Shown: positions 1 through 14,779 of the stretch, piece after piece | Position numbering within the stretch: position 1 is the stretch's first letter | Layout: each line of letters begins with the position of its first letter | NCBI RefSeq assembly: GCF_026212465.1 | Contig: NC_080049.1 | Coordinates: forward strand, 20,816,309 to 20,880,308 | From: Amaranthus tricolor | Taxonomy: Eukaryota; Streptophyta; Magnoliopsida; Caryophyllales; Amaranthaceae | Direction of reading: 5' to 3' | DNA: 64,000 nt | The notes under the pieces: generated by a model | The model's database searches: none | Told to the model about the DNA's origin: nothing | What the model saw: the letters and a program-made list of their open reading frames with translations, nothing else | Program-made: the position numbers and the translations under genes

Positions 1-3401
<3,401 letters not shown>

Positions 3402-6400
3402 TTATTCCTACATTCAAGCAGATCTTAATTGTGAGTACAATTTTAACTTAAATCACTACATCTATGCTATAAAGTATTTGAACGAAACGAGCTAGAAAGG
3501 ATCACCTTGTATCTTTTTGAACGTACATCCTCAGGACTATAACGAGAACTGTAAGATCGATGTCTAGGGCCATCATTTCTGTTATCTTGTGTGTGACGCC
3601 ATGAACTTTGAAAAAATCCGTCCTTATCCCAAGTTACCTCATAATCAGCTTTCATGCGTGATCCATCCTGACAAGAGCAGTTTCGGACGAATTATAACTT
3701 GAGATCTCAAGTCATTAAATTTAGGACTTGCCTGATATTAATAGGAGCAAATAGTATACTGTTCAACTATTGCATTCTGTTCATTTTGACTTTAAGAAAG
3801 TTGGGGATCATAGGATGTACTTTCAGGGGGTGTTTGGTATAAGTAGTAATATGGAAAGGGAATGGAATCAGAAAAGACGGGGAAGAAGAAACAATAAAGG
3901 TTACTTTAGTAACTTGTTCGGTTTACATATAAGTCATGGGAACAAAAAAGCTCAATACAAATACACACAAATCCAGTGCAAATAAAATTATTGTCTTCTT
4001 TAATGATTTGTTGTTCATACACCTGAGAAGAGTGGTATCCACACACCTTTCTAGTGACGAGGATACTTCCGCGAACCTATGAGTCTTTAACTATAGTTAA
4101 CCCTTCTTCATTTATTTGAGAATGGCGATGCAAAAGGGCTTTTCCACTCCATACACCTTTAATTCGTGATTATTTGATTCTCCCATTTAAACCAAAGGAG
4201 TGCATTTCTTTGTAACACAACCACATAGACCTAGATCCTGTCTTCTTCAATCATAGAAAGTGAAATATCTCGCCATCCTCTCAATCAACAGTTTTGGGTT
4301 TGTAACAACCAAGACAGAGGTAAGTCTAATTTATGTTTTCTCCAATTATTCTAAAGCCCTCTATCAAATTTAGTGCCTCCTTCACTATTGTTAAACCTTC
4401 CATGGGAAGCCACTCGTGTAGGTGGTCACTATCAAACTAACATTTGAGCAATGGTGAGTCAGCCTTTAGGTATACGCTAATCATCACAATATAAATTTTT
4501 CAGCGGTTTAAAAGCTAAAGTAGAACAAAGGTATTAGAATTGGCACTCCCAAGCAAGGTTGATACACCTCGGGCAGTCTGTAATCTTTATAAAGGTTAAT
4601 TCAACAAGCCTAAAAAATAGGTTTTCCATCTAAAAGACCAAAGTGTGACCAATACAAAGCTTGTACAAAATCATGGAATTATGTTGTAATTTTCTGCATA
4701 GTTTCATCATTGAACAAATACCTAGATCACCTTCCAAAGACCCCTCTGCTATTTAGTTTAATAAGGGACGAGTTTATAATTTTCAAAATAAGGTCGCACA
4801 CTATTTTGATGATCAACAACTTTAAATTTTAAAAAAGCGAACATTATAAAAAATGAAAATAAGAAGATAAAGAAAGATACAATTGTAGCTTGTGAAGATT
4901 CAAACTCATGACTGTAAGTTGTATCATTAAATTTTTATATATTGCTCTTACATCATTAAATTAACTTTATCTACAAGATTTTTGATTGCTATAGTAACAT
5001 TTGAGTTGACAATTGAATCCTCATTTTATGTCTAACCGGGGTCGATTCTGATTACTCACTACTTTAGTTGTCCAAATATGAGCTCTTTATGCGTAATGGT
5101 ATACTTTTAAGACAAGTAATGACCCCGAGTATGGTTTAAAGATCAACATTACTTTATCTAGGGAACCGGTCAAAAAACGAACAAAACAGGGGAGAAGATA
5201 GATGAAAGCTAAGAGTTGACCTTTTGCAATGAACGACCGCATAGAACCTTCATGGCATTATAAAACTCCTTGTACTGCTCAAATTGAACAACGACTTTGC
5301 ATTGTAAACCTGAAATGAGATCTTCATCATCTGCATTTGTATCCTTACCTAGATCATCGTCCTTGGCAACATTAAGATTCCTATATTTGGTAAGTTAAGA
5401 CATCAACAAATATTATATGCCTAATGTATCCCACTATTTTAACTTGCAAGGCCGAGTAAATATACATAGGAAGCTTCATAGTCATTGGTTAAATAATTTA
5501 ATAACAATATTGAAATAACAACAAAAAATTAAATGAACAAAAAAAAAGGATCGCCTCAGAAATCGCAAAATATTGACTAGACACACAATGAGCTTTCGCA
5601 GGGGCGGATCTAGTTTAGGGTCAACAATGTCAACTGACGTCACTTAAATTTTGGGGAAAAAGAAATAGTAATATATGTTCTGTTAGCTAAGTGGTAAAGA
5701 AATGAACTTTTAACCTAAAGGTCAAAAGTTCAAACCCCAACTCTTTTTTTTACTTTTCCTGATTTATTCCCCATGACCCCCTCCCAATTCTGAATTCCCC
5801 TTATTTTTTTCTTAATTCCTAATCCCCACCCTTTCCCATTTTCACAAAAAACACCATTCCTCCATTTTCACAAACAATTTGTCCCATTCCCGTCTCCCAG
5901 TATAGTACTCCAGCCATTGGTATCCAAGTTCGGTAGGCCACAGGCGGAAAAACTGTCCTAAGCCGGCAAACCCTCACCGGCGCTGCATGGCCGCAGCACC
6001 AGCAGCCCAACCCCTGGCCTTCTCTTTCTCAGTTTCTCTTTTTATCTTAAGTAAATAAAAAAAGCATTTATTTCTATTTGTTTATTTTTAATCTTTATGT
6101 TTATGAATTTATTTATTTATTTAAAAATTAGGGCTTTTATATGTTTATCTATTTAGATAAATTAGGGCTTTTAGTTTTCTTATTAGTTCTTGGGCAAAAT
6201 TAGGGATTTAAAAATTTTGTGTTTTTTATTTGTTTACCTAATTACCTATGTAGCAATTGAGAATTGTGATTAATTAGTTAGATAGTTTAAAGGTTGTACA
6301 CTTGATAGTTTAAAGGTCGTATAATTGTGATTAATGATCAAACTCAGCGTGGACAATTGCCTTAACCAATCGATATTCAATGTAATTTTTTTGCACATAA

Positions 6401-7944
6401 TTGTACTTTTTTCAAAAAAGTCTACATCCCTTGTATTTTGTTCTGGTTCCGCCCTAAGCTTTGCTAGGCTTGGACCATATCGGATTGAAATATAGACACA
6501 AGTATGCTTCAAGCCACCATGATTTAATCTTCCGCTACTCTATTCATGATTTACTTGCTTGTTTTTACTCATGAATATCTAACATTTCCTAAAGTTCTTG
6601 ATCTAAAGAAAATTACAAAGTTTCAGTGACACACTGTGAAAGCTACAAACCAAGTACAAATCCAGTCAGTTAATTTTAAGCAACTAACAATTATGAGATC
6701 TCAAACATATAATACACGATATGTAATCATTAAAATAATTCGCCAATTACAATCTTAAAATTTAGCACTTTTGCGAATTACAATCTTAAAATTTAGCACT
6801 TTTACGAATTACGGTCTCAATGATTATTTTTTGCAAATTACAGCACGAAAGTGTCAAAGTTTATAAGTTCAAGCCAAAAACATAGAACTCCAACAACTTA
6901 AAGCTAAAATTCCGACCACCAAATTGGTCGAAATTCTCTTGTTTTGGCTAGAACCTACGAACTTTCATATTTTGGTAGCCGTAGTTCGCAAAAAATAAAC
7001 ATTGAGGCTGTGATTCGCAAAAGTGTTAAATTTTAAGGCTGTAATTCGCACATTATTCAATATCATCTAAACTCTAAAGTCTCATACCTTATTTTCCCAA
7101 AGGTCGAAAAAATGGTATGAGTAACAAGCATTGACGGTTTCGATGAGACACGAGTCTCGGCAAACCATCTTGATGGCAAACCTCTCAATATAATTGTATC
7201 GGGTTCTTTCTTTGTACCCCTTGAATAATTTCCTGTTAGTCCATAACTTACTATCATCAGCGACTAATAAGGCTACTAAACAAGTTTGCAATCATGAAAT
7301 GCAGCTACAGAACCACTATGACAATTACTTGAATGGAGAAAACCAATAAAGAATCATGCAATTCGATTGTTTAATCTTGATAAACATAAGAGAAAGAAAT
7401 CAATTTCAATACAAAAAGACAGACCTGAACCAAAAGCATAGAATTCCTCCCAATTCTTTTTCATCAACTGAAAATCATCAGATACTGGCAAACTAGCACA
7501 AACCCTAAACTTAACCCCTTCTAAATTAACTTCCAACCCATCCATCTTCTCGACCAGAACATTCCTCCAATCCAGAAACTTCTTCTCCAACAATTCATCC
7601 TCACTATCATCCGAACCTTTGAGTTTCTTAGCACTTGAGACTACAAACCCTAAATCACGGATGAAAATCGAGCAGAGAGCAATTGGGTCTTCACGTTTAC
7701 GCTTTTTGAGGTCCTTAAAGCGACGAATAAGAAGGTCTTCTTCGGGAAGATTGATGGGGTAAGAGAAGGAAGATTTTAGGAAATCGATGAGGGAATTCTT
7801 TAATTTCCATTCATCTAATGGAGATACAGAGGTATCTGAACGGTAAATGGACAGAAGGAGATTGATTCGAGGGGAGAGAGTTAGGTCATTGGTCAGATTT
7901 ACCGGGTTTGTTGGTGGGATTGAATCTAGTTGTTTGGAGTTCAT
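3402..7944 (-). CDS. AKAP17A/XE7-like RNA-binding protein, five exons
   Basis: Five exons join in frame with GT-AG introns: 7944-7425, 7232-7088, 5380-5221, 3667-3506 and 3407-3402, giving 993 nt and 330 residues. The order of segments matches plant homologues of the human splicing-associated AKAP17A/XE7. The N-terminal exon carries the DEWKLKNSLIDFLK stretch; exon 2 carries PDTIILRGLPSRWF and FGKIR; exon 3 continues with NLNVAKDDD and VVVQFEQYKEFYNAMKVL, an RRM-like second half; exon 4 has MKADYEVTWDKDGFF and an Arg/Ser-rich tail. Exon 5 supplies only Glu and the stop. An in-frame ATG at 7968 would add eight residues; 7944 is preferred because it fits my memory of where homologues begin. Likely nuclear, with a role in pre-mRNA processing (family knowledge, not shown here). 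Introns 2 and 3 are about 1.7 and 1.55 kb and hold repeats. The last splice is the least certain. Confidence 0.88.
5597..6030. mobile_element. Possible hAT-type fragment in intron 2 of the AKAP17A-like gene
   Basis: The sequence CAGGGGCGGATCTAG at about 5598 resembles the terminal repeat of Tip100-type hAT elements. A tRNA-like stretch follows at 5682-5741, with A-box-like TAGCTAAGTGG and B-box-like GTTCAAACCC, then a T run. The GC-rich part at 5880-6010 differs in base composition from the rest of the intron. I could not find the matching right end or a target duplication, so limits and class are tentative. Confidence 0.3.
6735..7060. mobile_element. Foldback MITE in intron 2 of the AKAP17A-like gene
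   Basis: The left end (GCGAATTACAATCTTAAAAT) and the reverse complement of the right end (GCGAATTACAGCCTTAAAAT) agree over at least 100 bases, including the AGCACTTTTGCGAAT and TTTATTTTTTGC blocks. The centre holds a small palindrome around ACCAAATTGGT. There is no coding capacity. Class cannot be fixed because the target duplication is unclear; long terminal repeats suggest a Mutator-like or foldback type. Confidence 0.7.
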
Positions 7945-7993
7945 TTTAATGGAAGTTTTGAGCTTCAAATTCTGAAGTCCTGACTTATGAGTA

Positions 7994-8145
7994 TAGGAGA
8001 TCGACCGTTAGATAGGTGATACACTGCTGCTTGCTGCTTGCTGCTTGCTGCTTGCTACTTGCTACTTGCTTAGTTGTGTATTAGGAGTATTACTAGTAGT
8101 ATTATTTTTTTAGATAAACCTTAATTTATTTTTAATTATAGAAGT
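7994..8145. repeat. Copy 1 of duplicated upstream segment with TGCTTGC heptamers
   Basis: Begins TAGGAGATCGACCGTT and contains about six TGCTTGC/TACTTGC heptamers, then TTAGTTGTGTATTAGGAGTA. A second copy lies at 8363-8505. Copy 1 ends only ~50 bp from the ATG of the minus-strand AKAP17A-like gene, so it probably lies in its 5' UTR or core promoter. Confidence 0.8.
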
Positions 8146-8362
8146 ATAAAATTAGAAACAATATTTTGGATTAAGTTCATTGGTATATGTTTATAAAAAA
8201 AAAGGAATAATAATATATAGTATGAAAATCTTTTATCTATAATACGGAGTATTTTTAATTTATACTACTATACATTAATAACCATAAATCATGAGATAAA
8301 TGTCATTCCCACATGTCTTTTCACAATAAAATTCTGATGTGGAAACTTCCATAGTGATCAAA

Positions 8363-8505
8363 TAGGAGATCGACCGTTGGAAAGGTGCTACACTACTGCT
8401 TGCTGCTTGCTGCTTGCTGCTTGCTGCTTGCTACTTGTTAGTTGTGTATTAGGAGTATTATTATTATTGTTTATTAGATAGACTTTAATTTACCATAGAT
8501 CAAAG
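8363..8505. repeat. Copy 2 of duplicated upstream segment with TGCTTGC heptamers
   Basis: Same order as copy 1, offset by about 369 bp: TAGGAGATCGACCGTT, a heptamer run, then TTAGTTGTGTATTAGGAGTA. The copies differ by a few substitutions and in heptamer number. The 220 bp between them show no repeat of their own. Confidence 0.8.
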
Positions 8506-10400
8506 TTTGCCAAGGTTAAATCACTTTTGGGGATTAGAAACAACACATGTGAGCAACGTTTAAGATAATTTTACGGACTATGAAAAATATGAAAACATCA
8601 ATTAGTCCCTTTAATCTTCATATATGTTTATAAGAAAAAAATTTGAAGTGACAAACATAAGCATAAGATATTAGCAATAGCATTTTACCCAGGAGACAGG
8701 ACATGTACAATCGCGCTCACTAAAGGCACCAACTAAGAAATTGAAAGGCCAAAACATAGGGGACTAGGGAGCTTAGAAGAACTGAAGGTAGGCCAAAGAT
8801 GACTTAGATGACGGGAGAAAAATGGAATATGAAGAACTTTAATTTGTAAGAGCATTTGGTAGTCAGTAAAAATGACTAAACAGGGAGAAAAAATGTAGAC
8901 AATTACGGGATTAGAAAATCTTTGTTCATGCAACCCCATTTGTTTGAATTAAGCTTATAACATTGTAATTGCATCAAAATTGTCACTCACAATCCTGCTT
9001 TTTGTTTCACCACAATCCTAAAAAAGGGGGATTTTGGATCACCACAATCAAAGGATACACATTTATTCACAACATCAAGTACAAAAACAATAGGATGGGT
9101 GCTTTTAAGAAATATATCTTTCCGTTGCTCACCAACGACAAAAAAAAAAGTCAAAAACCAACTTAATGGATAAGAACAAATTAACACAAATTAGACAAGC
9201 AAAACAACTGAATAGCAATCATGTATGATGTATCAGTTCCACAGTGGATATTAGCAAGCTTGTTTTCTTGTGGTTGATTAAAGATTTTATATCTCATTAT
9301 ACTTTAATTGATGTACCCTCAAAACCTAAAGTTTACACAACGAAATTAGTTACCAAGATTAAATATCACACTATTGAACGAGAAAAATTAATCAGAAGTA
9401 GTAAATATGTATCATTAAACCTTATGACATTATATGGCACTCGAGGCTCCTCTAATGCAATTGTAGTTTGTAGGATAATCTTGATTGAGAAATAAACTCT
9501 AAAAAGCTATTTGTAAGTATTTCAAAGAAACACATTTTCTATAGGAACAAATGTAAAGAGCATAGATATTTATAAGCTACCGAACAAAGGAACTTCCTAC
9601 GGCGATTAACAGCTTCTATAAAACTCATGAAAAAAATATAATAATAAATATATAGTAATTTGAACATCAGGTTTGTGATAATTGAACTCAATAACACTTT
9701 ATAACCCTATCAATCCATAATAAAAAATTTTAAAAGTTGATATTAAACAATAAGATAAACAAAAGAAAAGACATCAAACAAGTCTCAGCTAGCATCTTGA
9801 TCAAAGCAATAAACCAACATAAAATATAGGTCCCTAAATAATATTGAGTTATGCTTGTCCAAAACAAACATTTATAAAAGCCTTTATCATAGTGATAGGT
9901 TTTCCCAAGTAGGGTGTTAATAATTGGTTTAGGTTCAATATAGTAAATTTTGGAAATTCACATGTTTATTTGGTTATTCTCAATAAAATCATCACAAGGG
10001 TTTTAGGTTTTTAAAGCAAAGTGATAGGATTTAGATAAAGTGTTTATCATCTATCAACCAAGCATTACAAGAGTTGTAATTAATAAAAGAGTTTACTTAC
10101 CTTCATGAAATAATAATATTCATAAGGGACAATTTAAAACGAATAACATGTTTTATGGCTTTTATTAATTTAAAATTTTTAAGAATAACTTAAAAATCAT
10201 ATTTTGATAAATATAATGAATTTTGCATACCTTTATATTGTAGATATCATGTTTGGTAAGAATAGCAACACTTCACTTATGAATCTGGGTTCAGTATTTA
10301 AGAGAATAAACTAAACGAGAAACATTTCCTTGATTTGGATACAAACTTAAGAATCATTATAAGGTTTCCCAACCCTAACTACTACCTCTACGAATGCGAA
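8506..10400. other. Intergenic, no gene seen
   Basis: AT-rich sequence with only short reading frames that lack recognisable motifs. The 5' LTR of the decayed copia element that follows might be expected here, but I found no match to the candidate 3' LTR at 17962. Confidence 0.5.
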
Positions 10401-10439
10401 AAAAACAATTCATAAGGTTATTTCTGAAAGATCAATAAT

Positions 10440-11205
10440 TGTTACTTGTCTTTTGTTAGCTTCCATGGACTTAAGCCTTTAAACGAGGTTAATGGATGCT
10501 TATAATTTCATCTAACAATTGAAACCCATGTTTCGATTGCAAGCTAGATTGAGAGGTATGAAACTCATAAGGCTATTCTTGAGTGTGAGTTATGATTGTT
10601 CATTTTGAAAATATAGAACGACTAGGCTTTCCTTATAGCCAAGAGTTAGCTACATACATCATATGACACTCTCATTATTGTGGGTTTAAGAATTTTAGGT
10701 TGAAATTTCACATGAACGGAATGGAGAAAAGCCTTGATGAATTTCATGAGATGCTTATTACTGCTAAGCAAAATATACAAGTTGAACATAAGAAGGAAGT
10801 TCTTGTAGTTCAAAAGGTAAAAAGGGTTTAAGAAGCATGGGGCTAGCAAAAAGAAGCAATAAACGGAAAATAAGTTGTTGTTTCCAAATCTTCTAAAAAG
10901 CCAAAGGTTGTTGGAAAGCCAAAAGTGGTTGCGCATAGCGAGTGCCTTCTATGATGATAAGATCGATCATTGGAAGAGAAATTTCATCAAGTACTTAATT
11001 GATAAGAAGACTGTTGCTTCTACTTTAGATATTTATCTTATAGAAGTTAATTATGCAAAAACTAATTTATAGATGTTTGATAATGGTTGTGCTTTTGAAA
11101 TTTGTACAAATATGCAGGGACTAACAAGGAGTAGGAAGTTGGCTAAAAGAAAGGTTGAAATACGTGTTGCGAACGCTGCAAAAGTCTCAGCTGCAAGAGT
11201 TGGGA
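10440..11205 (+). pseudogene. Decayed Ty1/copia gag to protease region
   Basis: Broken translation in several frames still shows copia landmarks in order: MNGMEKSLDEFHEML (gag C-terminal part, about 10715), a Lys-rich linker with SKSSKKPKVV, a zinc-knuckle remnant followed by HWKRN at about 10970, and the start of the protease region (MFDNGCAFEICTN, with the catalytic DTG replaced by DNG at about 11080). Stops and frameshifts are frequent. It continues into the triplicated segment. Confidence 0.8.
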
Positions 11206-13940
11206 CTTATAGTCTACTTTTACCTTTAGGACTAATATTAGTACTCCAATAAATGTTATTATGTTCCATATATTAATAAAAACATCATTTTTATACATGA
11301 GTTGGATAACGTAGCATATTCATTTATAATAAAGAATGATCGTTTCTCTATTTATATGAATGATATGTTTTATACCAGTGTCATATTTCTAATGCATTAT
11401 ATTTAGTCATTGAAGAGAATAACTTTCTTAACATAGAAAGCGTGACACATTGAACATATGATAAAAACAAACTTATATATAGCATTGTTTTTTAGGCCAT
11501 ATCAACTCAAATTGCATTTAGAAGTTACATAAAGATGATAGACTTCTACCATCCTTTCATTATAAATCATATGATGTCTTTGAATCTTGTTTGATAGAAA
11601 AAAAAGACAAGATCACCCTTTACTGAAAATGTGAAAGAGCAAATAAACTCTTAAGTCTAGTACAAACAAATGTTTGTTAACCAATGAGTACAAAACTAGG
11701 GGTAGTCACAATTACCTCATAACCTTCACTAGTAATTTAAGTAGATTTATACTCACTTAATGAAACATATAAGTCAGAATCATTTGAAATGTTCAAAGAG
11801 TTACTAAGAGAAGTTGAGACCTAAAAGCATTATTTTCAGATCATGGTGGTGATAATTTGAGCCAAGACTTCATTGATGATTTGAAAAGTTATGGAATTCT
11901 CTTACGAACTCCACCTAGAACACCTTAGTTGAATGGTGTGTCTGAGAGGAGAGATTGAACAATATTAAATATGGTATGATTAGAGTTGTTCATGTGCGGG
12001 TCACCCGCTAGGCTTGACCCTCTCGACTCAAAAAATGAGCGGTCGTGGACAACGTTTTTAAATAAATTAGACGGGTAATACTCGCCTGTCAAAATAAATG
12101 GGCGAGTTGGAACTTATAGTCTACTTTACCTTTAGAACTAATATTAGCACTCTAATAAATGTTATTATGTTCCAAGTATTAATAAAAACATCATTTCTAT
12201 ACATGAGCTGGATATGGTAGCATATTCATTTATAATAAAGAATGATTGTTTCTCTATTTATATGAATGATATGTTTTATGCCAGTGTCATATTTTTAATG
12301 CATTATATTTACTCAATGAAGAGAATTACTTTCTTAACATAGAAAGCAAGACACATTGAACATATGATAAAAACAAACTTATATATGGCATTGTTTTTTA
12401 GGTCATATCAACTCAAATTGCATTTAGAAGTTACATAAAGATGATAGACTTCTACCATCTTTTCATTATGAATCATATGATGTCACTGAATCTTGTTTGA
12501 TAGAAAAACTGACAAGATCACCTGTTACTGGAAATATGAAAGAGTAAATAAACACTTAAGTCTAATACAAACAGATGTTTGTTAACCAATGAGTACAAAA
12601 CTAAGGGTAGTCACAATTACCTCATAACCTTCATTAGTGATTTAAGTAGATTTATACTCACTTAATGAAACATATAAGTCAGAATCATTTGAAATGTTCA
12701 AAGAGTTCCAAAGAGAAGTTGAGAGCAACTTAGTAAGACAATAAAAGCATTATATTTAGATCGTGGTAGTAATAATTTGAGCCAGGACTTCATTGATGAT
12801 TTGAAAAGTTGTGGGATTCTCTTACGAACTCCACCTAGAACACCTTAGTTGAATGGTGTGTCTGAGAGGAAAGATTGAACCCTATTAAATATGGTATTAA
12901 ATATGGTATGATTAGAGTTGTTCATGCGCCGGTCACCCACCAGGCTTGACCTCTCGACTCAAAAAATGAGCGGTCGTGGACAATGTCTTTAAATAAATTA
13001 GACGGGTAATACCCGCCTTGGAACTTATAGTCTACTTTTACCTTTAGGACTAATATTAGTACTCTAATAAATGTTATTATGTTCCAAGTATTAATAAAAA
13101 CTTCATTTCTATATATGAGTTGCATATGGTAGCATATTCATTTATAATAAAGAATGATTGTTTCTCTATTTATATGAATGATATTTTTATGCCAGTGTCA
13201 TATTTCTAATGTAAAATATTTAGTCAATGAAGAGATTAACTTTCTTAACATAGAAAGCAAGACACATTGAACATATGATAAAAAAATAAAAAAATTAAAA
13301 AACTTATATATTGCATTGTTTTTTAGGCCATATCAACTCAAATTGCATTTAGAAGTTACATAAAGATGATAGACTTCTACCATCTTTTCATTATGAATCA
13401 TATGATGTCTTTGAATCTTGTTTGATAGAAAAAATGACAAGATCACCCTTTACTGGGAAAGTGAAAGAGCAAATAAGCTCTTAAGTCTAATACATACAGT
13501 TGTTTGTTAACCAATGAGTACAAAACTAGGGGTAGTCACAATTACCTCATAACCTTCACTAGTGATTTAAGTAGATTTATACTCACTTAATAAAACATAT
13601 AAGTCAGAATCATTTGAAATTTTCAAAGAGTTCCAAAGAGAATTTGAGAACCAACTTATTAAGACAATAAAAGCATTATGTTCAGATCGTGGTGGTGATT
13701 ATCATGACTTCATTAATGATTTGAAAAGTTGTGGGATTCTCTTACGAACTCCACCTAGAACACCTTAGTTGAATAGTGTGTCTGAGAAGAGAGATTGAAC
13801 CCTATTAAATATGGTATGATTAGAGTTGTTCATGGGCGGGTCACTCGCCAAGTTTGACCCTCTCGACTCAAAAAATGAGCGGGCATGGACAACGTCTTTT
13901 AAAAAATTAGACGAGTAATACCCGCCTGTCAAAATAAATA
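11205..13940 (+). repeat. Three tandem ~0.9-kb copies of a copia/hAT junction
   Basis: The segment beginning ACTTATAGTCTACTTT recurs at 11205, 12112 and 13023 (periods 907 and 911). Each copy holds a shrunken protease-integrase part of the copia element, ending with the conserved integrase stretch LNGVSERR in degraded form, followed by the left end of a hAT element (starts at 11981, 12913 and 13821). In copies 1 and 2 the hAT part stops after about 110-130 bp; only copy 3 runs into the full hAT element. The duplication therefore came after the hAT insertion. Confidence 0.9.
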
Positions 13941-14771
13941 GGCGAGCAAAATACAAAAAAATTGGACTGGTAATACCCTTATTAAAGATGTATACATAAA
14001 ATAAATGGACGAGTAAAACTCTAAAGAAAATTAGACGGGTAATACCGTAATTAAAGATGTTTCCATTGAATCCAATTGTAATTTGCTTAAGTTTACTAGA
14101 AACTGTATATTTCTCTTAATTTAGTATAATTATGACTAGTTTAGACTCCCTCCAATTAAGAGGAAAATGTCCTATTTCCTTTCTGGGTAAGTTTACCTCA
14201 AATGTCTCATTTCTAATTAAAGGACCCAATATTTACCAACCCTTAAAATTCCACTTTAACTCAAAAAGTACCTCTTTTTACCAATTTACCCTTAAAATCA
14301 TATGTCATCTACTATTTAGAGTGGTCTCAACCCTTTTTTAATATTTGTGCCAAACCAATATAGGACATAAGGTGCGAATTGAAGGGAGTATATTTTTATG
14401 AAATATTTATAGGTGGTTAGTGATTATAATGTAAAATAAGTTTCGATCAGAGTGATCCTAATAAAAGATGTTTCCATTGAATATCACTATGTAGATAAAG
14501 ACATTTTATCTCATTTCTAACTCGTTAATGTCATTTTTTTGTCTTAAGTTATGAACTGACAATAAAGAAATTGGAGATATAGTTATTAACTTAATTATTA
14601 AATTAAAAACTCTTTTTCACGCAGTCCTACTCGTTACGAAAGAGAGCAGGTAGCAGCAAATAAATTAAGTATGCTAAAGCGAGCAAACTTTTGAAATTTT
14701 AAGCCTGCGGGTAGGTTTTTAGGAGCAAGCCTAGTCTACTACTTGCCTAAATCCACCTACGAACACCTCTA
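13821..14771. mobile_element. Non-autonomous hAT element with 8-bp target duplication
   Basis: Terminal repeats are TAGAGTTGTTCATGGGCGGG on the left and, read in reverse, TAGAGGTGTTCGTAGGTGG on the right. They are flanked by GGTATGAT at 13813-13820 and again at 14772-14779. An 8-bp duplication and a TAGAG.TGTTC terminus are hallmarks of hAT transposons. The 951-bp element has no transposase frame. It interrupts the copia integrase and itself carries a Stowaway-like MITE. Confidence 0.88.
14144..14391. mobile_element. Stowaway-like MITE inside the hAT element
   Basis: Ends are CTCCCTCCAATTAAGAGG and, in reverse complement, TACTCCCTTCAATTCGCACC. The size of about 245 bp, the terminal consensus and flanking TA fit the Stowaway (Tc1/mariner-derived) class. 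Confidence 0.7.
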
Positions 14772-14779
14772 GGTATGAT

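Noticed and set aside
5682..5741. tRNA-like sequence with A-box and B-box resemblance
   Set aside because: No cloverleaf could be folded and no acceptor stem pairs; more likely part of a transposon or SINE-like relic.
9244..9495. 83-residue plus-strand reading frame
   Set aside because: No motif, AT-rich composition and no supporting context.
8506..10400. Search for the 5' LTR of the first copia
   Set aside because: No stretch matching the candidate 3' LTR at 17962-18600 was found by eye; it may be deleted or too diverged.
10646..10936. 96-residue minus-strand reading frame
   Set aside because: It is the reverse of the decayed copia gag on the plus strand.
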